Source: Diprion similis
Taxonomy: Eukaryota > Arthropoda > Insecta > Hymenoptera > Diprionidae
Length of the DNA stretch: 64,000 bases
NCBI RefSeq assembly: GCF_021155765.1
Contig: NC_060106.1
Coordinates: 11,868,031 to 11,932,030, forward strand
Reading direction: 5' to 3'
In this document: positions 14,168-29,358 of the stretch, piece after piece
How positions within the stretch are numbered: the stretch's first letter is position 1
How the letters are laid out: every line of letters begins with the position of its first letter
Position numbers and translations under genes: made by a program
Notes under the pieces: generated by a model
Seen by the model: only the letters and a program-made list of their open reading frames with translations
Told to the model about the DNA's origin: nothing
Databases searched by the model: none

Positions 14168-16355
14168 ATGGCTGTTGCTGCTTCAGAGAATTATCAGTTA
14201 AAGTGGCACAGCTACGGAGCTCATCTTCACAGCTCTGTGGCAACGCTACTTCACTCCGAATCATTCGCCGACGTTTTGTTGGCAACTTCTTGTGGCAGGC
14301 ATGTTGCTGCTCATCGCTTTGTTCTTGCAGCCTGTTCATCCTACCTAAGTCACATCTTTCAAACTTGTCATTTTGGCGCAAATACTAATGCTCCTATTAT
14401 CGTGGTAAGCTTTAAAGCAAAATGATATTATGAATATTGTTAAGCATACCAAGGACTGTTTCGCTGTACTAACAGTTTTTATGACCAACCACACCTTAAT
14501 TCAAAAACTTTATCGGTTCAATAGGTGCTGCCCACTGAAATTGGATATCGGACATTAAAGATCTTGATCCAGTACATGTACAGCGGTGAAGCGACGGTTA
14601 CTAATGACCAATTAGAAGGTGTTCTGAAAGCAGGTGATATACTTAGAGTTCGTGGATTGTGGAGATCAAATAATGGCAGTAAGAAGGAGAATATTCAATC
14701 AAACAGTCAAAAAGTCGAACGTGATAAAAAAGAAGCTGCCCCTCTCGCTGGACAGATTCAGAAAATTAAATTGGTTCAACCAATGCCTGAGAAAATTATT
14801 GAAAATGTTCAGCAGCCGGTAATAACTCAGAGCAGCGTCCCTACACCAAAATCATCGGATGGCAAACTTACGGAAAAAAATGATGAGAAGGTAAAAGACC
14901 CCGAGAGTACTAAAGTCCATGAAGGAAAGAAGAATGAGGATGAAAGTAAAACGAATGGTAATCCTGAAGCCAATGCGAAGAAAAGAAGAAGTGTCAACAG
15001 CGAAACTGAATCTAATAGGACAAGAAGCGAAGCTGGTGACAATGTATGATATGATAATACTATTGTTTGTATATAACTCTTATATGAAGAAAATCGTTGA
15101 GTTTAGTAACGTAACCACTGACTGCTATTAACGCAGTACAAACAAATGACTGTAGAAAATGATGTTTGTTCTTATTGGACTGTTTCACAGACCTATAAGT
15201 ATGAAGCTGTCTTATATTCTATAACTGCTTATTCTCTTATTATACATTTAGCATCCAACACTCTTTCAATGCTATGACATCATGTTATATGTCAAACGTT
15301 AATAGCCTTTAGAATAATTTGTTAATTTTTCAGGATCAGGACGAGTTGAATCTTGAACTTTTGGTCAAAGACGAGCCAATTGACTGGGAGGAGACCATTG
15401 ATCCGTCTGAAACCTTGACAATTGATCATGAAATGGACATCAAACCAGTACGTTGACGTTATTATGATTATGTCTCGTATTCATATTCTACCATCTACGA
15501 GTATGCATTCGTACCTTAATCATATTGTACCATATAAAGCTGAGTGTAAGTCTAAATCTGTGATACTCAATATCACTTGCAAAATTTAGACTCAACTTAT
15601 ACACAGCATTACCAAATAATTCAATAATATAAATGTTCAATTGATGTTCTATAGGAGATTGTACACAGTGCTGATGAAGAAGGAGATATGGAAGAAGAGG
15701 AATATACGCCCCTGACTTGTGACATGTGTAGCCAAACATTTAACAGACCATCTGATTGGGTTCGACACATAGAATTCACCCATGCTGATATGACGGAAAA
15801 TAGAAGAAGAAAACGAAAGGTAAATCTATTCAGTTTGCATTGAATCCTAATATGCCACTTGTTTGACGGTGAGAAATGGCCACATGTAGAATTAGACATT
15901 TCTTTGATGACTGCTTCTTATCATGAAACGAGTCTCCAATCACTCATGAAATATTTCTTAAAATGCAGGGTGACACCGATGACGATAGCAAAGATTTTCC
16001 ACCTCTAAAATGTGATCTCTGTGGTAACATGTATCCTACTCCTCAAGAATGGGTGCGACATATACAAACAGAACATACCGAAGAACAACTCGCTCTCATG
16101 AATAATTCAGCGCCTCCAAAACCAAAAAGAGTTCACAGCCATCAAAAATTATGCAACATCTGCCAAAAAGTATTTCCCAGCCATGCATCAATGGTTATCC
16201 ATCAGAGAACACACACTGGTGAAAAGCCGTTTCTCTGTTCATACTGCAAGAAAGGTTTTAATGTTAAAAGTAATTTACTAAGACATCTGCGAACGCTTCA
16301 TGATAAGTTTGTACATCCTAGCTTATATGGCAGTAATGGTAATAAGAATACTTAA
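14168..16355 (+). CDS. BTB/POZ and C2H2 zinc-finger transcription factor
   Basis: Exons 14168-14404, 14525-15043, 15334-15447, 15655-15819 and 15969-16355 sum to 1422 nt, or 473 aa. The start was chosen because the ATG sits five bases after a clear acceptor (TTATTTTCAG). The N-terminus (~10-125) is a tramtrack-type BTB dimerisation domain: YQLKWHSYGAHLHSS, then FADVLLA, AHRFVLAACSSYLSHIF and QYMYSGE. A charged Lys/Glu-rich linker follows, with an acidic IKP-type segment (VKDEPIDWEE). Four C2H2 fingers fill the C-terminus: CDMC..HIEFTH, CDLC..HIQTEH, CNIC..HQRTH and CSYC..HLRTLH. A TGEKP linker joins the last two, which suggests sequence-specific DNA binding. It is a likely nuclear regulator. 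I cannot name the Drosophila ortholog. Confidence 0.9.
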
Positions 16356-17942
16356 GTTGTTTTTCTCATTTCTTTGCTTTTGCATACCGTCATATGACTA
16401 GGCATTGTAACGCTGCAGTCAGTTATGAAAAGCAGAGCCACTGAAATACATTCGTTGCTGAACATAGACTCAAGTGAGAGAGGGCCACTGATGCGAGTGC
16501 TAAGTAGAACGGCGACGATAGTGGCATCCAAGTTCAGCAATGAATGAATGACCCTGTATGTATGCAAAAGTCAGAGATCCAATTTTATGAGACGTGTCAA
16601 AAAAGAAAGATAGAAATAATCATAGCATTTGTCGGTCGTACGGAATGTTCCAATTTTCTATTTAAAGTTTACTTGTCCAAAATCTGCGTGACGATTAAGT
16701 AGATTTGTCAAATTTAAATAATATCATACGTACACCTGTTACTCCAAGTTATAGAAACAAAGTTTCCACTTGCGGTTTTGACATTTGCGAAGTCCTGTGT
16801 AACTTGCATCCGTAAAAACGTCTCTACAGTGAATCAAATATTAGGTATAAGATGGATATATAAATATAGTTAAAGTAAAAAATCCACAAAAAAGTAAAAC
16901 TAAAATCTAAAAAAAAAAACATTGTAACATGTAGTTGCAAAATCGTAGATGACAAAGCAATACCAGGGCTTTTTAACCAAAGAGGCTGACAAATATTGCC
17001 AAAGTATTACATTTTGTTGCTATTTCGATTTTTGCAAAAATTATTGTAAAAGAATTTACTGAAGTAAAGGGTAATAATAAAAAAAATAATAATAGTAATA
17101 ATAATTAATGAATGTACGAGAAATAATGAGTGAACTATTATCTTATAAACATCTTGACCTGAGTACTTGAGTGTATAATATTTCTAGTATAATTATTTAC
17201 CTTCTAATGATCGATATTTAACTACTAAATACTAATTCAAAATCCAAATGACTTAAGATTTAATTATATACTTCTAGGCAATTCGTAAGCTAATTATGTA
17301 TTTTTATATTACCGTAGCTTGGATAGATTTACGAATTAAGAAATATATTAATTAAATTTTAAACTTCAATTAGGCTAGGTTATGGAATAAGAGACACAAA
17401 ATGTATCAAAACTTTCGGAAATATATTTGGTTCTCCTCTTATGCCGCAAACGCAATACTTTCGAAACAACTACGGCTTATGACAGAAGCTGTTCAATTTA
17501 CATTGTAAAGTAACTCAACGGTAAATTAATCCATGCAATCACACTACTCTATTGCAGATTTTAGGGCCAACTTCTTATTACATTAACATTGTGGCCAGCC
17601 AAATAATTTTAACTGTACATTTTGCTAATAAATTAATTTCGAAATATCAGTCAGCTTGATTTATTCGTTTCGTTGAGAACTACTTCATATTGTCAGCTAG
17701 TATTGGTTATAGATATTAGTTACAGAATGTATGAAAGTTGGAAATTACTCTAAGACAATGGAAAATAAGGAATTTATTAAAATATCCAGTGACTAGTTCT
17801 TCGACTGCTCACATGGATCATTTCTCCAACATGAAGGCACAACGATTGCGTTTATCTCAGAACACACCATACTTTGCAGTGTCCCAGTTTCGTACAGTAA
17901 CAAAAATTAGCGGTATAACAACACGAATACCAGATTCTGTGC
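16356..17942. other. Convergent 3' region between BTB gene and PCNA
   Basis: AT-rich 3' UTR and intergenic DNA. Candidate polyadenylation signals lie close together: AATAAA at 17627 on plus and TTTATT at 17660 (AATAAA on minus). If both are used, the BTB transcript would run to the edge of, or slightly into, the PCNA 3' UTR. No further gene is visible. Confidence 0.45.
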
Positions 17943-21324
<3,382 letters not shown>

Positions 21325-23956
21325 CTATAATCCAATATCACCAGCCATATTCTCCAAATCATTGAACATTTGGTCGAGATGCTGAAAATAAAATAAAAAA
21401 AATACAGTTATATTATAATTAAATTGTGGTTCGGTTTAAATTATCATCTCCTCTTCTGAGAAATAAGTGCATGATTGACTCACATCTACAGGCTCGTCCT
21501 CCTTATTCACATTCTGTTTATCCTCATCTGGTAACGTTTCAGTATCATCAATTTCCTCGTCCTCGTCATCTTCATCCTCCTCTTCATGATCGTCGTCATC
21601 GTCATCATCATCGGAGTCATCATCCTCTTCTTCATCGTCATCGTCATCGTCATCAACTTCATCGTCCATTTGCGCATCGTCTTGCATTTCCATCTCATCG
21701 TAGTCTTCAGGTTCTTCTTTTATCTCCAATAATAACTTTTTATCTCCTGTCTGACTAGTTTCCAAAGGCACCAAAGGAACTGACTCAGTCAGTTGTGGTA
21801 TTTCTGATGGCTTTAATGTCTGAACAAGAACAAAGAACGAGAATTAACATAATTGGAGAATAGTTATCTTCACAGTTATCTTTTAATGTTGAGATGTCCC
21901 GCGACCATGCGAGAATATGGTAAAACTCAGTAGGAATGAAAACAAGAAGTTTTGAAATCATATAATCTCAATAATCTTTGTACCCATGGTTGTTGTTGGT
22001 GCAGATTTGTTGTCTTTGTAGATGTTACGACAGGCGTAGGTACTGTTGAAGACAGCTGTGTGAACGACGACGACTTCAGAATTTCCGATTGAGAATCACA
22101 TTGTCTCTTATCCTGTAGAACTTTTGGTGCCGATGTTACATGATTCTGTTTTCTCACATCTGGTTTCATCTGGTTTTGTTGATTTGAGCTCGGCAGTTCT
22201 TTCTTCACTTGAGATAGAGTTCCAGGTTCTTCTTTTACCTTTTTCGTGTTAGGCTTTGGTTCTCCTGGGAGGCACGTATTGCCACGTTGTCTTCTGAATC
22301 TAACAATGATGCTACGAGTGTCCCACATTAAATCATGAGCTTGTCTATAAGCAGATATAGATTCCTCGACACTGTTATACCTTATGAATGCGTACCTGTA
22401 AATTTTCAATTTGGATGCGGTTGAGTTTATGATAAAAAATTGGTAAACATTTCCACTTTGGTATGAAATCATTCTTAAGTGGGACTGTAATTTTATTATA
22501 TAGATAGGAATAAGGCAACTTACCGTGTATTTCTCATTTTTTGGGCATATCCAACATCAACTCTAGCTGCAGAAGGAAACTTAGTTTTGACTTCATTAAC
22601 ATTAACAGATTCTGGTAAGTTTCCAATGTACAGTGTATAAGGATCTATTTCTTCAGGAGTCGGATTATCTTCGTCCCTCAATGATTTTCGCTCAACTTTC
22701 AAATTACCTACTCCAAACGGTATTTTTTCCAATTCCTTTATAGCTTCATCAATGTCAACATCTTCTGCCATTTGAATGAAACAATACCGTGGTCCACTGG
22801 GGCTTTGAAAATGTATATTTTGTATGCCAGAGTGAAATTCTCTGACGATATCTTTATTGAGATCAGGATCTGGAAATTTGATAATTAAACTTTGTGCCTT
22901 CACTGTTTTATTGTATTCATTTTCTATTTGTAGCGCCCTCTCAGCATCTTCGCGATTCCATGGACGGCTTGGATAACTTTGGGACATCGGCTTCCGTTGT
23001 TTATTCTTTTTAACAACGGTTTCCTCCTAAAATCAAGTCAAAATCTATCAAAATCAACTGGTTTTAGTGAGTAGAAGTGAAAATTTTGTTTACAACTTCA
23101 ATGTCGCAATCTTCGAATTTGCTTAATCAAGCCATTCGCATTTTATAAAGTGCAAACTAGGCTACCAGAAGAATAAAAAAAATATATGCACTCGTACAAA
23201 TACATAAGTATCCATATCATATTTATAAAACTTAAATACAATTCTGTAACTCACAGAAACAATTTTAATGTCCTGATCGCCAGATTCATCCATGTGTCTA
23301 TTGATTGAAATTTGGGAGGCCCCGGGTGGTAAAGAGGACTGTTGTAGTTGATGGTTTTGAATTGCAACTGAAATATGATTGATAAGACCATTAGCTCGCT
23401 GAATCGGTGCAGGTACGGAGTAACTACTTCTCTGCCAGTTCAGGCCTATCGTACCTGGCAATGACGGCCCAAAATATGAAGCTGGATCAAACTGCCCCTG
23501 AAGTTGATCGTACCGAGGATTTCTTCTGTTTTTCCGATGAAAATTACTCCTTTGGTTATATATATTGTTTCGATTGTGGTTGAATCTGTCTCGCCTGACG
23601 TAGTTACTTCTCAATGGCATATCTCGTTGAAAATTATTTGGTGTCATGTCCCGAGGCGACTGCGGTGGTAGTGGTGGAGTCTGAGGCGTCATCCATTGCC
23701 ATGGTGGAGGCGGATGTGACCAGGGCTGCATGGGTGTAACTTGGGAATGAACTGGTCCGAATACATGAGGTGGAGGAGGGAGAGTGCCTGGAGGAGGAGG
23801 CATAGGGGGCAAGGGCGGCTGTCCAGGTAAGGGTTGATTTATAGCTGCTGGAGAGGGGGAAGGTACGGAGTAACTGCCATAATTGTTATCATATCCAAAC
23901 GTTGCCAACTCCTGTTTTACTGCCAAACGTTTACTGTCTCCATTTTCTTCAGGTCC
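21325..23956 (-). CDS. Two-RRM RNA-binding protein, Pro-rich N-terminus, acidic C-terminus (5' partial)
   Basis: Minus exons 23956-23255, 23026-22524, 22395-21984, 21819-21484 and 21381-21325 sum to 2010 nt, or 669 aa after the first missing part. The first listed exon begins in phase 0 after a good acceptor (TTTTTTCAG), so a further 5' exon with the start codon lies upstream and was not located. The order is: an N-terminal Pro/Gly/Met-rich region (PPLPPMPPPPG), an Asn/Arg-rich stretch (NHNRNN), a first RRM-like fold (SLIIKFP, RYCFIQM), a clear second RRM with RNP2 LYIGNL and RNP1 RYAFIRYN, a Lys/Gln/Thr-rich linker, then a long Asp/Glu tract ending FNDLENMAGDIGL. It looks like an hnRNP-type nuclear protein. 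I cannot assign the ortholog. Confidence 0.85.
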
Positions 23957-26233
23957 CTGAAAAAAGTTGCATTTGAAGTTACTTTCTTCTCAAACTTCCT
24001 TGATGACCACTGCTCTTTGTAAGATGCTAAAAAGGAATTTACAGAAAGCAAATAAAAGGCATAAATTGGATATTACGTCGAACCACAATGTTATAATTAT
24101 TAATCAAGCAGTTAGTAATAGGAATTCAAAAGCGTACACAAGACTGTCTACGAATGTACTGGAATGTATTCTACAGTTGCATCCTCTATGCTTCTAGTTA
24201 CACAGGTCTGATCGAAAGAACAGATTAACACAATTTCTACATCAGGTGAAAACAGTGGGAATGAATACAACATTGGCTAAATATTCTTAAAAATATGAGA
24301 AATAACAGCGTGATGCTTTGTCAAAAAACAAAAAAACATCATATATTTGTTTCTTTGACCCTCTGAGGGCAACCATTTTTTGGGGTCCCTTGTTTAGGCA
24401 ATCCTAGGTAATATATTAGGTAAAAAAAGATTTCTTTATAAAAATGGTTTACATTCATATTTTTCAGCTTATAAATAATGAAATAAAATGGTCAGAGTGT
24501 CTTGCGTACAATGGTACAGAGGCGAATTCGATATGCTTATTTTAGATAACGTGGTAAAATTTAATGCAAACTGTGATGTGAAGAATTGGCGAAAATTCCT
24601 TCAAATTGGCAAAAATAAATGGGTAATATACAATTTAGGCTGCCCCCCGATGGTTAATAAACACTGTATCACTTGAAGCAAACAAAACACAGTCCGAATG
24701 CTAACCTTGAAAAACATTATTTGTAAAGCCTAGTTCAGATGATCATATGTACATCTTCGCCTAAACAATTGCCTTGAACTAGGAATAAATTATGAATGAC
24801 AAAATAACACAAGGTCAAAATGTAAACCCAAATATGCTGGATTAATTTCAATATATTTTCTACAGCTGAATTATTGAAGTTGTTTCCGAGCAGTTTCTTA
24901 ATCATCTGTTTTTTTTGTCTTGTTTTGTAGTCGAAGTGGAAGTAATGTGTAAAAGCTGTATCAGACAAGCAATGAAATGCTGCACAAAACACAAGCTTTA
25001 CAATCAAATCACTGCATATTTACACACAATAAATGTGTAACTTTTATGATAATATTTCTAGCATTAGTAAAGTATTGGTTAATGTTAGTGATAGCTTGGC
25101 AGAAAAAAACCGTGAATTAAAAACGTCATAGTGTAAAATGGGAAGAATTGTCGAAATAAAAAAAGGAGCATTTGTTATCGTTCAAGCAACTTAATTGTTG
25201 AGTGGTTTGTTTACATTTTCTGGTTGGCTGTTTGGATATATCAAGTGTGGATGTTCTTTTTGATGTCCAGTCTTACTCCGTTGATTTGTAGTCTTTCTAT
25301 TAAACAAAATATGATCATCCGAACCTGCTTAAAAAGAGATAATATAGAAAAATAGTTCATTTTTAGTGTAACTTCAGGAACAAGCGTAGTAGCTGAGAAA
25401 ATTTTTATAACCTTTGTTGTAAAATTGTACGGTGGATAAAAACGTGCAATAGCTGTTTACATTACAAAAACTCGACAAGAAAATTATTCACGACAAATTT
25501 GGAGGCATGTTTCATTCAAAAGAATGTCTAAAGGCTAATTATACACTGTCTTTACAAACCAACGAGCTAACCCCAAATTACAACACGCCTACAAACCATC
25601 GATTTTCTAACACGAGATTCAAGAAGAATTGAGGAAAAGGGCCCATAGAATAATAACATCGAATATTCACCGCATGCTTCATATTGATCACGATTTCACT
25701 GCTCACTGTTTACATGGAATAAGTGGGATTAAAAAAAAAATATCTTCATTCCAAATCACGCGAAATTAGTAGCGTTCCGTGTGGTTGCTGCGAGTTTCAC
25801 GCTCGTGCAGATGTCGCTGCGGACGGGGTTTTGCGTAGGTAAAAGAAAAAGAAAACGAAAGACAAATAGGGAAAAACAAAAAATACGCCATCATTAAATT
25901 ACAAAACAAAAGTTCGTAATTTTCGTGATTATAAAAACTAATCCGTGTATTATTGAAAATTTCTCGCTTCATCAAGTAACTACATCTACCTCTGGAAAAA
26001 GATCCACAAAAAAATCTGAAGGAAGTCAAGTCATCTCGATCGCCGAGGCAATCCCTCTTTCTCTTTTGATTGTATCACAGCGTTGGGCTGGTTGTCCCGT
26101 CTGTCTGCGCCGGCTAGCTCATTTTTCGAAACAATTCCTCGCCGAGCCCGAGTGCGCCGAGTTACGCAAACTCTTACCGACAGATGCCCTTAGTGGTGAT
26201 TTGCTGAAAATCCTGGCGGTGGACTCCTGTGAC
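23957..26233. other. Head-to-head region of RRM gene and eIF4E
   Basis: This should hold the missing first exon of the RRM gene and the eIF4E promoter. Two minus-strand ATG-plus-donor candidates fit the frame of the RRM gene: near 24710 (four codons, then GTTAGC) and near 25670 (four codons, then GTGAAT). Neither can be preferred. DNA at about 26030-26230 becomes GC-richer just before the eIF4E start and is probably its 5' UTR. No other gene is visible. Confidence 0.45.
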
Positions 26234-28044
26234 ATGGCTACGAATAATACGGCAGAAATCGAGGTACACTTTTCATATTTCATTGAATTATCTCAGTTTC
26301 TTAACGGAAACTTAACTCGCTTTCCAACGAATATCATGAGTCCGGTATTTTAACCAAAAAAGGTCCGGTTTCACGCATCAGCATGGTTGCTTCCATCGCG
26401 CTCTCCGCCGCCTCCCTGGCCCTCGTCCTGTTTCTGATAAGTGATAGGCATAACCTACTACCATCGCTTCGTTCGATCACTCATTTCTCTGCGTTGACCA
26501 ATTCTATTTTTCGTATTACCGTAAAACGAATTAAAATCAAACTAATCATGTTTCCTCATCCTCCTCGTGGAAATTTCTCGACAACTTTTCATGTCAATTC
26601 GCGATAGTTAAGAGTGCTCATCATTCGTCACTCACGCCTTGCACAACTTCATTACACACAAATTTTACTAGAGTACTCGTGGTTTCACATTTTCAGAGCT
26701 CCGTTTGCTTCAATATTTATGCGGAAACCGCAGTGTTAGCTGTAGTTTGAATTTACATTCAACTATGTTTGCAGAGTCTAGAACATATTTACTGGCAAGG
26801 TTGAGAATGTTCTACAATTAGCAGAGGTGTATTTATTATTGCAGGACACAGAGAAGAAGGACCAAGAAGTAGCGAATTTGGAAGAATTTCCACCAGAGCT
26901 TCTCATCAAGCATCCGTTACAAAATACTTGGACACTTTGGTACTATGAGAATGATCGCACCAAGACATGGGAACAAAATCAGCGTGAAATCACAAGTTTC
27001 GACACAGCAGAAGATTTTTGGAGGTATTGTTATAGAAGTTTCGTAGCTGATGACGAAATTTGTCATGAAATTTGTTTCTAATGATTCTTCCACTTTAATA
27101 TTCTTTTTATCATTTTAACAAGACGAAAAATTATCCTCAATTATTTGTACAAAATGCTGAACTTGCAATTAGTCAATCAATAGTACAAAATTGACTTACT
27201 GCCAAGTTTTTGTTACAGTTCTTTAATCCCACAGTGATAGTATTTACTTTACGAGTAAAGAGAATGGAATGTATATTGCTTTGCCCTCTATACTTAAATG
27301 ATGTCAAGTTAGTTTTACGTGCCATACTTTCACACTCTGTTGATCCACTTTCTTCACATTATATTATGTGGAGATATTTACACTTGACCATCTGCAGTTA
27401 TTGAAAAAGTTAGCAGTTTCATATCTCCTGCATATTTGAGCTATATTCTGAAACATTTTAATTAGTGTCTACCTCAATAATTATACCTCATCTTGGGCTC
27501 ATTTTCTTACTCTAGCCTGTACAACCACATAAAGTTGGCCTCAGAGCTGCGACATGGCTGCGACTACAGTATGTTCAAGCAGGGTATTCGGCCAATGTGG
27601 GAAGATGATGCAAATAAAAAAGGAGGAAGATGGCTTATTAGTTTGACCAAAAACCAAAGAGGAAGTGATTTGGACCGTTTTTGGCTTGAAGTTCTTCTTT
27701 GCATGATTGGTGAAGCATTTAACGAGTTCTCTGATGATGTATGTGGAGCTGTGGTCAACGTAAGACCAAAGGGTGACAAAATCGGTGTATGGACAGGAGA
27801 TGCAAACAGGGGTCCAAACGTAATGGAAATCGGGTAAGGTTTTTTTTTTTTTTTTTTTTTTAAATAAAACCAGAAGTGGGAACTGCAATTCCTTAATATG
27901 CTGTATAACATTCAATATTGTTATTGCAGACGCAAACTCAAAGAAAGACTGCGGATTGCACCAAGGATAAACATAGGCTACCAAATTCATAAAGACACCA
28001 TGGCTAAAGCAGGAAGCGTCACCAAGAACACTTACACGGTTTAA
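26234..28044 (+). CDS. eIF4E: Eukaryotic translation initiation factor 4E, cap-binding
   Basis: eIF4E binds the mRNA 5' cap and recruits eIF4G in the cytoplasm. Exons 26234-26263, 26845-27023, 27516-27833 and 27930-28044 sum to 642 nt, or 213 aa. The first exon encodes only MATNNTAEIE before a GTACAC donor. Hallmarks: KHPLQNTW near residue 32, cap-stacking tryptophans in TKTW (W52) and RPMWEDD (W98), the eIF4G/4E-BP contact Trp in EDFW (W69), then DRFWLE, CGAVVNVR, KGDKIGVW and a C-terminus SVTKNTYTV. This is the canonical class I form, not 4EHP. The frame upstream of the ATG is open for 309 nt to an in-frame ATG at 25925. That extension shows no conservation features and is probably 5' UTR, though an extended isoform cannot be excluded. 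Confidence 0.96.
27840..27861 (+). repeat. Poly-T tract just after an eIF4E splice donor
   Basis: About 22 consecutive T begin six bases after the end of exon 3 (donor GTAAGG). It may be a simple homopolymer or a U-rich intronic splicing enhancer. Confidence 0.85.
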
Positions 28045-29358
28045 CCACAGCCCTTTTGGATTATTATTATACATCATCTTCACATTTCCCGACCCGGATC
28101 ATTCGATTAACAAATAATTGCAAAAGAAATTATCTAATAGACATACGGATCATCTGAATTCACCTGTCTATATTCAGGAGAGGAATATACACATGTGTAG
28201 AACTAGTAAATGGCTGAGCAAAGAAATAAGCAGTCCCCTCCCGTGTTGCGCCCTCCCAAAATTATGTTGAAGTAATCATTTTTCCTCTCATAATACGTGA
28301 CTGAGTGATGGTTAATAAATTAGTTATTAATTAACTAAATGAAAGATATATTAATATAAAATTTTACATTAATATACAAAACTTGTTCTCACAGTTATTC
28401 GTCTAGAGGACATTAGCGCAGGCTGCTGTATTTTTTTTTCTCTATATATATATATATATTATTTTTCTTTTATAAGAATATGTGAAAAAATCTGTATACA
28501 AAGATATAGTCAAGTCATATGTGGAATAAATTTATTCTTTTCTCACGATGCTTTGTTATATACCCTCTCCGTTGCATAATTGTGGTCGTGAAATAATCGA
28601 ATGATTACGACTTAAAATCAATGGTTTTGAAATTTGCGAATAAAAAGAATTTAACATGAATGTTCCACTTAAAACTGAAATACATAAATAACCGAAATGC
28701 AGCAGCCAGCAAAAGAATTTCTCAGTCCATAACTATTCTACTTGCATTTTCACTTTTATTTATACTATACGAGGGTGCTTATTACTCGTAACGATGGATA
28801 AAATATCTCTGTTTTTCGATGAACTATTATGTTATGAAAATTGTCAGCGTATGTAAAGCATTACGCCAATTATAATTGTTGCCTTGTCAATTTGATTTAC
28901 TGTTTTCTTCGCTGTTAAAACTTACATTCTACTCAATTTTCTGTTACCTGCTTCTGAATTCGTCACTACGCGAAAATACTCTGTAATTGGACGTAAAACT
29001 AAAAATATACGCGAATAAACATTGAATAATTTGTTAATAATAAACTTGTGAAAAAAAAAACGGTCCAGGTTTACATTATTATGTAGATGTAAATGTACAC
29101 ATATTATCGTGATAGGTCCTCAATAGTTGAAGTATTCTCTTGCACTGTAATCATAGACGCCAGCATAACACATAAACATAAAAACAAAAAACATAGCTAT
29201 TGTTACAATATCCAAATATATATTTCTAACTCAGCGAGAAAAATATTATTATATACAGGGCGAAACTTTTCGCTCAGCTGAGTTTGTATTTGAAAGAAGT
29301 ATCACGCCGAAGCTACACAGATGAATACAGAAGAAACGTATGTACGGCTGCTTTTTCT
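28045..29358. other. Convergent 3' region, eIF4E and DED-TM-DD gene
   Basis: 3' UTR and intergenic DNA. AATAAA at 28525-28530 is a plausible eIF4E polyadenylation signal. A short TA run lies near 28445-28460. The segment next to 29358 is the presumed 3' UTR of the minus-strand gene. No other gene is seen. Confidence 0.55.
28525..28530 (+). promoter_or_regulatory. Candidate eIF4E polyadenylation signal
   Basis: A canonical AATAAA lies about 480 bases downstream of the eIF4E stop codon. The next AATAAA on plus is more than 100 bases further. The motif is seen; its use is inferred. Confidence 0.4.

Noticed and set aside
21426-21758. His/Arg-rich plus-strand frame opposite the acidic tract
   Set aside because: It is the antisense reading of the GAT/GAC/GAA repeats in the RRM gene, which has phase-matched splice sites on the minus strand.
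27541-28083. 180-codon minus-strand frame
   Set aside because: It lies antisense to eIF4E exons 3-4 and reads through the poly-T intron as poly-Lys. It is a shadow.
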